Shown here: positions 7,821-15,173 of the stretch, in pieces
How positions within the stretch are numbered: the first letter of the stretch is position 1
Layout of the letters: each line of letters begins with the position of its first letter
DNA from: CALWPV01 sp045632125
GTDB taxonomy: Bacteria > Bacillota > Clostridia > Lachnospirales > Bianqueaceae
DNA length: 64,000 nucleotides
Direction: 5' to 3'
Assembly: GCA_045632125.1 (NCBI GenBank)
Contig: JAZQWC010000008.1
Location: forward strand, 36,052 to 100,051
Program-made: the position numbers and the translations under genes
The notes under the pieces: model-generated
Told to the model about the DNA's origin: nothing
Database searches by the model: none
Seen by the model: the letters and a program-made list of their open reading frames with translations, nothing else

Positions 7821-9716
7821 ATGATGAAACTTGTATTTACCGGTGACCTGCAGGCCTTACAGGCAGGTATTATGGAATTGGAAGCTCAGCTGGGCATCGA
7901 ACTGGCAGAGGGTGGCTATAATTTTGTACTGAAGCAGGTGGCAGAGCCTACTTTGAAGGTGAGCCTGCATGGCGCACAAGGTACCATTGTATACAGTGAA
8001 CGTTGCCAGTTTTTCCGCGCGCTGGGCCTTGCTGTGCAGCAGCTGCAGGAAGGCGTAACTGAATTTGATTTGCAAGAAAAACCGCAGTTTACCATGAATG
8101 GTCCCATGTTCGATATGTCCCAGGGTAATGCTGCCTTTAATGTGAAGACGCTGAAATCCATTATTCGTCAGCTGGCGCTGATGGGATTAAATACTTTGAT
8201 GGTTTACTGCGAAGACTCCTTCGAAGTGAAGAAACAGCCCTATTTTGGCTACATGCGTGCCCGCTACAGTGAAGAAGAGATGCGGGAACTGGACGATTAT
8301 GCTTATTCTTTGGGTATTGAGATGATCCCCTGTATTCAGACACTGGCCCACATGCCCGATACCCTGCGCTGGTCCTGCTTTGATAATATTCGTGACTATG
8401 CGGAGTGCCTGCTGGTGGGTAAGGAAGAGACCTATGTATTTGTACGCGACCTGATCGAAGCTGCGTCCCGCCCATTCCGTACCAAGAAGATCCATATCGG
8501 CATGGACGAGGCCTTTAATCTGGGCCGCGGCAGTTATATCGATGAGTTTGGATATGAAGAAGGCGGCGAGATCATGCGCAAACATCTGGCTCGTGTTATG
8601 GAGATCGTGAATGAGTTGGGTCTGCAGCCCATGATGTGGGACGACATGTTCTTCCGTACCTTTGGCAATAAAAGCTACTTCCAGCCCGGTGCCACCGTGC
8701 CGCAGAGTGCCCGAGAATTGGTACCTGCCGGCATGAAGTGCATCTACTGGGATTATTATAAACTCACCGAAGAGGTGTATGACGATCTGATGCGTCAGCA
8801 CATGGAACTTTCGGACAACGTGGTCTTCGCCGGCGGCTGCTGGACCTGGGTGGGCTTCAGCCTTGCTTGGGAAAAAACCAAAATTGCCACTGAAGCAGCT
8901 CTAAATGTGTGCAAGCGCCGGGGCATCAAGGAAGTTTTCATGACCACTTGGGGTGATAATGGTACCGAGTGCCTGATCAACACCAACCTGATCGGTTGTC
9001 AGCTCTATGCAGAACACGGCTATGCCGATACGATCGACTACGAAAAGTTGGAAAAACGCTTCCGTTTTTGCACCGGCGGTGAAGTGAGTGACTTTGCCAA
9101 GCTGGAGCTGCTGGATCGTAATCCTCAAAACGCTGAGATCGCAGATCATTCCAGCAACAATGCCTCCAAATACTTGATGTGGCAGGATATTTTGACCGGT
9201 CTATGTGATAAAAACATCGAAGGCTACGAGTTGGATGCTCATTATGCTGCGCTGGCAGAGGACTTAAAAGCGGCCGTGGGCCGAAACGGACAGTTTGATG
9301 GCAATTTCGAATATAGCTACCATGCCGCCCATGTACTGGCCCTTAAGAGTCAAATGGGTCTGCGGCTGACCGCCGCATACAAAGACGGAGACCGCGAGGC
9401 ACTGGCAAACTTTGCCCGAGTGGAACTGCCGGAATTGCGAGATCGTTTTATTGAAATGCGAAAAGTACACATGAAAAACTGGTTCAAAATCTATAAAGCC
9501 TTTGGCTGGGATGTTATGGATATGCGCTATGGTTCTCTGCTGGCTCGTATCGACAGCGCCATTGTGGAGATCGAGGCCTATCTGTCCGGTGAGATGGAAC
9601 GGATTGAAGAACTGGAGGAAGAACGTCGTTATTATGGTGGTCAGCCCGGCTCCATCCGCTACTTGAATTTCTTTGGTGATATCGTATCTCCGTCCCGTAT
9701 TGCACCTAAGGCATAA
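7821..9716 (+). CDS. family GH20 beta-N-acetylhexosaminidase, cytoplasmic
   Basis: 631 residues without signal peptide. A short GH20b-like N-terminal domain (about residues 1-90) precedes the TIM barrel. HIGMDEAFNLGRG (about 226-238) carries the Asp-Glu catalytic pair typical of GH20 (H-x-G-x-DE). MMWDDMFF and GGCWTWVGF are plausible active-site loop residues. A helical region of ~200 residues follows. The enzyme should release terminal GlcNAc or GalNAc, and its cytoplasmic location suggests imported oligosaccharides. GAAAGGAAGTAACAA precedes ATGATG. It sits between a MATE pump and a DMT transporter. Confidence 0.88.
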   Translation: MMKLVFTGDLQALQAGIMELEAQLGIELAEGGYNFVLKQVAEPTLKVSLHGAQGTIVYSERCQFFRALGLAVQQLQEGVTEFDLQEKPQFTMNGPMFDMSQGNAAFNVKTLKSIIRQLALMGLNTLMVYCEDSFEVKKQPYFGYMRARYSEEEMRELDDYAYSLGIEMIPCIQTLAHMPDTLRWSCFDNIRDYAECLLVGKEETYVFVRDLIEAASRPFRTKKIHIGMDEAFNLGRGSYIDEFGYEEGGEIMRKHLARVMEIVNELGLQPMMWDDMFFRTFGNKSYFQPGATVPQSARELVPAGMKCIYWDYYKLTEEVYDDLMRQHMELSDNVVFAGGCWTWVGFSLAWEKTKIATEAALNVCKRRGIKEVFMTTWGDNGTECLINTNLIGCQLYAEHGYADTIDYEKLEKRFRFCTGGEVSDFAKLELLDRNPQNAEIADHSSNNASKYLMWQDILTGLCDKNIEGYELDAHYAALAEDLKAAVGRNGQFDGNFEYSYHAAHVLALKSQMGLRLTAAYKDGDREALANFARVELPELRDRFIEMRKVHMKNWFKIYKAFGWDVMDMRYGSLLARIDSAIVEIEAYLSGEMERIEELEEERRYYGGQPGSIRYLNFFGDIVSPSRIAPKA

Positions 9717-9758
9717 AAGGAGACCAGGTTATGATGTTCACCCTCTGAGGATAAGACT

Positions 9759-10649
9759 ATGATGACTATTTTACTTTATGTTGCTGTGGTTGCGGTTTCT
9801 TGTGCGAAGTCGGCGTTTCTTAAACAGAACACTCGCAGCGGTGATGGCAGCGTTGATAGTGCGAATACCTTCAATTTGTTTAAAGCCATTGCAGTATTTG
9901 CGGTACTGTTTATCATTTTTCTATTTGATGGCAGTTGGAACGCAGCAACCATCGGTTGGGGCACAGCTTACGGCGCCTTACTGAGTCTGTCGATGATTAC
10001 CGGTTATTACGCATTGAAAGCCGGTCCTATGGCGCTGACCTCGATGATCGTTTCGTTCTCGCTGGTGATACCCTATGGCTATGGCCTTATATTTTTGGGT
10101 GAGAAACCAAAACCAATTCAAGTAGTTGGCTTGGGTATGTTTCTGCTGTCTTTGGTGCTGGTCAACTGGCAAAAGTTACGAGGAAAGGGAGGGCACGCTA
10201 CGGCTCAGCCGCAAAAGGCTTCCGGTCGCTGGGCACTGCTTACGGCGTGTACGCTCATATTCGATGGTCTGTGTTCGGTGGTACAAAAAGGCCATCAAAA
10301 TTTGTATCCCGGCATGTATACGTCATGGTTTATGGCGGTGGCAGGTCTAACGGCGTGTATTGTATTTGTGATCCGATTTGTAGGGCAGAAGAATAAACTT
10401 ACGCTGAAAGCCAGTAAGGCAATAAAATACGGTGTTTTGAGCGGCAGCTGCAACGGAATTTATAGTTTACTGCTATTGGTTTTGGCGGCTACCGAAAAGG
10501 CCAGTATTTTGTATCCGGTGGTTTCGGCGGGTACTATGCTGAGCGTATTCATAGTTGGACAGGTGGTTTTCAAAGAGAAGATGTCTTTGCTGCAAACGGC
10601 AGGCTTTGTGGTAGGCCTTTTGGCAATTATAATGCTGAAAGCACTGTGA
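9759..10649 (+). CDS. DMT superfamily (EamA-like) transporter
   Basis: 296 residues with ten hydrophobic segments in two five-helix halves, the EamA layout. KAGPMALTSMIVSFSLVIPY and the C-terminal ASILYPVVSAGTMLSVFIVG are characteristic stretches of the two halves. Probable substrates are small metabolites such as sugars or amino acids; direction is unknown. TGAGG at 9746-9750 is the likely ribosome binding site. It overlaps the stop of a five-codon ORF (9731-9748) that itself has AAAAGGAG upstream, which suggests translational coupling to the GH20 gene. Confidence 0.85.
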   Translation: MMTILLYVAVVAVSCAKSAFLKQNTRSGDGSVDSANTFNLFKAIAVFAVLFIIFLFDGSWNAATIGWGTAYGALLSLSMITGYYALKAGPMALTSMIVSFSLVIPYGYGLIFLGEKPKPIQVVGLGMFLLSLVLVNWQKLRGKGGHATAQPQKASGRWALLTACTLIFDGLCSVVQKGHQNLYPGMYTSWFMAVAGLTACIVFVIRFVGQKNKLTLKASKAIKYGVLSGSCNGIYSLLLLVLAATEKASILYPVVSAGTMLSVFIVGQVVFKEKMSLLQTAGFVVGLLAIIMLKAL

Positions 10650-10745
10650 TTTTTGAATCAAAAAACGCGATTTGGATGAAGTGCACAAATATTGATGGCA
10701 GGTCTTCAATAGGCGTTGTATAAAATAGAAAAGTTTGCTTTTCCG

Positions 10746-10774
10746 TTGCCATTCCCTGAAAGAAAGTGTATAAT
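10746..10774 (+). promoter_or_regulatory. sigma-A promoter of the transketolase operon
   Basis: TTGCCA (10746-10751), 17-bp spacer, TATAAT (10769-10774). It gives a ~60-nt leader containing an 11-codon ORF (10787-10822) and a short hairpin (GGCGTGT/ACACGC). Confidence 0.8.
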
Positions 10775-10840
10775 AGGGAGGTAATTATGCTATGTTACTA
10801 CGGCGTGTTGTACACGCGTTAAATTAGATTGGAGATTAAA

Positions 10841-11683
10841 ATGACACCTGAGAAGCTGAAAGAATTACAGATCATGGCTTGCAAGGTTCGTATGGGCATC
10901 ATTGAAGGTACCCATGCTGCCAAGTGTGGCCACCCGGGCGGTAGCCTTTCTGCAGCCGAGATGTTTACCTACTTGTATTTTAATGAATTGAATGTAGATC
11001 CCGAAAATCCCACTTGGGAAGATCGTGATCGTTTTGTATTGTCTAAGGGCCACACTGCCCCTGGTTTGTACGCTGCGCTGGCACATCGTGGCTTCTTCCC
11101 TGTGGAAGATCTGACTACTTTGCGTAAGATCGGCAGCTATCTGCAGGGTCATCCTTGTATGGATAAAACTCCCGGTGTAGATATGTCCACCGGTAGCTTG
11201 GGTCAGGGTGTTTCTACCGCAGCCGGTATGGCTTTGGGTCTGAAATACATGAACAAGAAAAACCGTGTATATGCTCTGCTGGGTGACGGCGAGATCCAGG
11301 AAGGCCAGGTTTGGGAGGCTATGATGTTCTCCGCTCATTATGACTTGGACAACCTGTGTATCATTGTGGATAACAATAACTTGCAGATCGATGGTGCCAT
11401 CGATGAGGTTATGAGTCCCTATCCCATCGATGAAAAAATGAAAGCTTTCGGTTTGGAAGTGGAAGTGATCGACGGTCACGACTTCGAACAGATCGAAGCT
11501 GCATTGAATCGTGCAAAAGAGACCAAGGGTAAACCCTATGGTATTATTTTGAAGACTGTGAAGGGTAAAGGCGTTTCCTTCATGGAAAACCAGGCCGGAT
11601 GGCATGGTAAAGCACCCAATGACGCTGAATATGAAATCGCAATGAATGAGCTGAGAGCTCAGCTTGCAGAATTGGAGGCTTAA
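10841..11683 (+). CDS. transketolase, N-terminal (TPP-binding) subunit
   Basis: 280 residues. It carries the transketolase TPP motif GDGEIQEGQVWEAMMFSAHY ending near VDNNN, plus KCGHPGGSLSAAEMF, SKGHTAPGLYAAL and STGSLGQG. In many anaerobes transketolase is split into two chains and this is the N-terminal half. The start is ATG 10841, because GGAG lies 6 nt upstream; a TTG 12 nt earlier has no binding site. The C-terminal half follows 3 bp after the stop. Role: interconversion of ketose and aldose phosphates in the non-oxidative pentose phosphate pathway. Confidence 0.95.
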   Translation: MTPEKLKELQIMACKVRMGIIEGTHAAKCGHPGGSLSAAEMFTYLYFNELNVDPENPTWEDRDRFVLSKGHTAPGLYAALAHRGFFPVEDLTTLRKIGSYLQGHPCMDKTPGVDMSTGSLGQGVSTAAGMALGLKYMNKKNRVYALLGDGEIQEGQVWEAMMFSAHYDLDNLCIIVDNNNLQIDGAIDEVMSPYPIDEKMKAFGLEVEVIDGHDFEQIEAALNRAKETKGKPYGIILKTVKGKGVSFMENQAGWHGKAPNDAEYEIAMNELRAQLAELEA

Positions 11684-11686
11684 GTC

Positions 11687-12628
11687 ATGGCTGAAGTTAA
11701 GAAAATTGCCACCAGAGATAGCTACGGTAATGCTTTGAAAGAGCTGGCCCGTGAGCATGACAATATCGTGGTTATGGATGCCGATCTGGCTGAAGCAACC
11801 AAGACCATCGTTTTCAAAAAAGAATTCCCCAATCGTCATTTTGACTGTGGTATTGCTGAGCAGAATATGATCAGCGCTGCTGCCGGCCTGAGCACCACCG
11901 GTGTGGTTCCCTTTGTCAGCAGCTTTGCAATGTTTGCAGCCGGTCGTGCCTTCGAGCAGATCCGCAACAGCGTTGCTTATCCTAAAAATAATGTTAAGAT
12001 CTGTGCTTCCCATGCAGGTATCTCTGTAGGTGAAGATGGTGCCAGCCATCAGTGCTGCGAAGACATCGCCCTGATGCGTACCCTGCCTAACATGGTAGTT
12101 ATGTGCCCCGCCGATGACGTGGAAGCCCGTGCTGCTGTAAAGGCTGCCTATGAGTATGAAGGACCTGTTTACATGCGTTTGGGCCGTCTGGCTGTTCCGG
12201 TATTCAATGAAGAAGAAGGTTTTGAATTTGAAATCGGTAAAGGTCAGGTAGTTCATGAGGGTAACGACATTACCATCATTGCCAATGGTCTGATGGTTAA
12301 GGAAGCTATGGATGCTGCCAAGATCATGGAAGAAAAGGGTGTTGGCGTGCGTGTCATCAATATGTGCACCATTAAGCCTCTGGATAACGAACTGGTGCTG
12401 AAGGCTGCTAAAGAAACCGGCCGCATCATCACCGCTGAAGAGCATTCCATCATTGGTGGTTTGGGTGAGGCTGTTTCCAGTCTGCTTTCCGAGCAGTGCC
12501 CCACTCCCGTTAAACGCGTGGGCGTTAACGATACCTTTGGTCACTCCGGTCCTGCTGTTGACCTGCTGAAGCAGTTTGGTCTGTCCGCAGAGCATCTGGT
12601 AGAAGTCGTAGAAGAATTTTTGAAATAA
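11687..12628 (+). CDS. transketolase, C-terminal (pyrimidine-binding) subunit
   Basis: 313 residues, homologous to the second half of transketolase. RHFDCGIAEQNMISAAAGLS is the conserved pyrimidine-binding segment with the catalytic-type glutamate. PFVSSFAMFAAGRAFEQIRN and the C-terminal GGLGEAVSSLL also match. GGAG within the end of the upstream gene serves as the ribosome binding site, so the two subunits are translationally linked. It must assemble with the product at 10841-11683 to form an active site. A clear terminator follows. Confidence 0.95.
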   Translation: MAEVKKIATRDSYGNALKELAREHDNIVVMDADLAEATKTIVFKKEFPNRHFDCGIAEQNMISAAAGLSTTGVVPFVSSFAMFAAGRAFEQIRNSVAYPKNNVKICASHAGISVGEDGASHQCCEDIALMRTLPNMVVMCPADDVEARAAVKAAYEYEGPVYMRLGRLAVPVFNEEEGFEFEIGKGQVVHEGNDITIIANGLMVKEAMDAAKIMEEKGVGVRVINMCTIKPLDNELVLKAAKETGRIITAEEHSIIGGLGEAVSSLLSEQCPTPVKRVGVNDTFGHSGPAVDLLKQFGLSAEHLVEVVEEFLK

Positions 12629-12649
12629 ATTATAGAAATCAATAAGTAA

Positions 12650-12698
12650 AAGTCAGTCCAAAGAGCACCATTGCTGTGCTGTAAGGACTGACTTTTTT
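12650..12698 (+). terminator. terminator of the transketolase operon
   Basis: AAGTCAGTCC pairs with GGACTGACTT, the loop holds a second small stem (AGCA/TGCT), and a T-tract follows. Confidence 0.87.
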
Positions 12699-12720
12699 GT
12701 TGTTGAAATCAATACTTTTA

Positions 12721-12749
12721 TTGCGGAATAAGGCCACGCTTGCTATAAT
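12721..12749 (+). promoter_or_regulatory. sigma-A promoter of the MMPL-GLUG operon
   Basis: TTGCGG (12721-12726), 17-bp spacer, TATAAT (12744-12749). Transcription would start near 12756, which rules out the ATG located there as the real start. Confidence 0.78.
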
Positions 12750-12806
12750 ATCATCATGGGAGAAACTGTGCTTTTTCCGGATTTTGTATGTAATTTGGAG
12801 GTAGTT

Positions 12807-15173
12807 ATGCCGAAAGAGGATCGGACCTTTATACAGAAGATGGCGGCGTTTATTGTATATAAACGAAAGACGATTCTATTGATATATATACTCACTTTTG
12901 TGTTCTGCATTTTTGCCATGGGCTGGGTCCGTGTGGAAAATGATGTAACTAAGTATCTGCCGGAAGATACGGAAACCCGACAGGGCATCGATACGATGAA
13001 TGAAAACTTTGCGCCGGCAGCCACGGCCAGAGTCATGGTATCAAACGTGACCTGGGAAACAGCGCAGCAGCTGAATACGGCCATTGGTGAAGTAGAAGGC
13101 GTGGAAATGTCGGAGTTCGATCATACCCCTGAACATTATAAAGAGGCAGCGGCCTTGTTCGATGTGAGCCTAACAGGTGGTAATAACGAGCCGGAAACTA
13201 TTCAGGCTATGGAAGAGATCCGCCATATACTGGAGAAATACGATGCCAGTATCGATACGCTGGTGGGCTACGACGAAAATGCCATGCTGATGGATGAAAT
13301 GATGGTCATCACCATTGTGGCAGTGATCATCGTTCTTGTGGTACTTACCCTAACCTCGCGGGCCTATGCCGAGGTTCCGGTTTTGATTTTGACCTTTGGC
13401 GCGGCAGCGCTTTTAAATATGGGTACCAACTTCATTTTCGGTACCATCAGTTTTATTTCAAACTCCATTGCGGTGGTTCTGCAGCTGGCCTTGGCGGTGG
13501 ACTATGCGATTATTTTGTGTCACCGTTTTTCCGATGAGAATGAAACCAAACCCGCCATCGAAGCGGCTATTACGGCGCTGAGTAAGGCGATTCCTGAAAT
13601 CGGTGCGTCTTCGCTGACCACCATTGGCGGTTTGGGTGCGTTAGCCTTTATGAAATTCTCCATCGGTGCGGACATGGCCATGGTGCTGGTAAAATCCATC
13701 TTCCTGAGTTTGCTGTCAGTGTTTACCCTTATGCCGGGTCTGTTGGTATTTTTCAGTCCGCTCATCAATAAAACCAAGCATAAAAAACTTCTGCCCAAGA
13801 TCACCTTGGTGGGCAAGTTTGCGGTGAAGGTGCGCTATATTTTGCCGCCTCTGTTTGTGCTACTGCTGGTGGGAGCTTTTTATCTGTCCAGTCGGTGCCC
13901 GTACTGCTATAGTTATAATGATTTGAAAACAGCCAAGATGGCGGAGCGCCAGCATGCTTATTTTAAAATTAAAGATACCTTCGGCACCAGTAATATGGCG
14001 GCCGTCATCGTGCCTGCCGGCAACTACGAAGCGGAGGGCAAGATCCTAGAGGAACTGAATGCCTGTGAGCAGGTGGAGAGCACCATGGGGCTGGCGGGCA
14101 TTGAGGCCATGGAAGGCTACATGCTCACCGATGCGCTAACGCCTCGTGAGCTGGCAGAGCTGATTGGACTGGACAACGAGGTGACGGAGCTTTTGTACAG
14201 CGCTTATGCGGTACAAGAAAATCAGATGGGCCAGATCATCAGCGGGATCGCCGAATATAGAGTGCCTCTGTTTGACATGTTCCTGTTCTTAAAGGATCAA
14301 ATGGAAAGTCAAAACATTCAGCTAGAGGGCATGGAGGACATGACCGATATGCTGGCTCAGCTGGATACGGCCCGGGCGCAAATGCGCAGCGACAATTACA
14401 GCCGTATGGTGGTATATCTGAATGTGCCGGAAGAAGGGCCGGAAACCTATGATTTTCTTCAAAAAATGCGTGGTATCATCGGTCAGTATTACGAAGACGA
14501 TTATTACATCGTAGGTAATTCCACCAGTTCTCGTGACCTGTCGGCCTCCTTTGAAACCGATAATATGATCATTACTGTGCTGTCTATTACCTTTGTGGTC
14601 TTGATCCTCTTGGCTACATTTAAATCGGCGGGTCTGGCAGCGCTGCTGGTGTTGGTGATCCAGGGAAGTATCTGGATCAACTTCTCCTTCCCCACGCTGA
14701 CCGAAACGCCCCTGTACTTTTTGGGTTATCTGATCGTGAGTGCGGTGCAGATGGGTGCTAACATCGACTACGCCATTGTAATTTCCAGCCACTATGAAGA
14801 ACACAAAAAGACAATGCCCTATAAAGAAGCCATTGTGAAGGCTCTTAATGAAGCCTTTCCTACGATCTTCACCTCCGGCACCATGTTGGCTTCGGCGGGC
14901 ATGTTGATCGGTAACATGACGGAGCAGCCGGTGGTATCCATCATGGGCCTCTGCATTGGCCGCGGCACCATTATTTCCATGGTTTTGGTCATTCTGGTAC
15001 TGCCCTCGGTGCTGGTATTTGGTAATAAATTGATTGAAAAAACTCGTTTTAAATTGAACCTGCTCAGCGGCGGCGAACATGAAGTAATGAAAATCGGCGA
15101 AGCCGAAACGGCTGAGGCGGCTGCGCAGGACGCAGCAACGGGCGAGACCGAAGGAGGCTGTGAACATGCGTAA
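12807..15173 (+). CDS. MMPL/RND-family membrane transporter
   Basis: 788 residues from ATG 12807, preceded by TTTGGAGGTAGTT. It has the two-fold RND layout: an N-terminal helix (about 24-45), a large external loop starting VENDVTKYLPEDTETRQG, a block of five helices (about 175-330) with LALAVDYAIILCHRFSDE, a second loop, and a second helix block with MGANIDYAIVISSHYEEH. The VDYAI and IDYAI motifs are the proton-relay segments of MMPL proteins. It probably exports lipids or peptides. Its stop overlaps the next gene by 8 bp, tying it to the GLUG-repeat surface protein. The C-terminal tail is Ala/Glu-rich. Confidence 0.9.
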   Translation: MPKEDRTFIQKMAAFIVYKRKTILLIYILTFVFCIFAMGWVRVENDVTKYLPEDTETRQGIDTMNENFAPAATARVMVSNVTWETAQQLNTAIGEVEGVEMSEFDHTPEHYKEAAALFDVSLTGGNNEPETIQAMEEIRHILEKYDASIDTLVGYDENAMLMDEMMVITIVAVIIVLVVLTLTSRAYAEVPVLILTFGAAALLNMGTNFIFGTISFISNSIAVVLQLALAVDYAIILCHRFSDENETKPAIEAAITALSKAIPEIGASSLTTIGGLGALAFMKFSIGADMAMVLVKSIFLSLLSVFTLMPGLLVFFSPLINKTKHKKLLPKITLVGKFAVKVRYILPPLFVLLLVGAFYLSSRCPYCYSYNDLKTAKMAERQHAYFKIKDTFGTSNMAAVIVPAGNYEAEGKILEELNACEQVESTMGLAGIEAMEGYMLTDALTPRELAELIGLDNEVTELLYSAYAVQENQMGQIISGIAEYRVPLFDMFLFLKDQMESQNIQLEGMEDMTDMLAQLDTARAQMRSDNYSRMVVYLNVPEEGPETYDFLQKMRGIIGQYYEDDYYIVGNSTSSRDLSASFETDNMIITVLSITFVVLILLATFKSAGLAALLVLVIQGSIWINFSFPTLTETPLYFLGYLIVSAVQMGANIDYAIVISSHYEEHKKTMPYKEAIVKALNEAFPTIFTSGTMLASAGMLIGNMTEQPVVSIMGLCIGRGTIISMVLVILVLPSVLVFGNKLIEKTRFKLNLLSGGEHEVMKIGEAETAEAAAQDAATGETEGGCEHA

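Noticed and set aside
10865..12595. 576-codon open frame on the minus strand opposite the transketolase genes
   Set aside because: It is the antisense shadow of two clearly coding genes with strong codon bias; its translation has no recognisable motif and no ribosome binding site.
12756..12806. Longer start of the MMPL gene at ATG 12756
   Set aside because: The promoter -10 box ends at 12749, so transcription would start at about this ATG; the strong GGAGG before 12807 fixes the start there.
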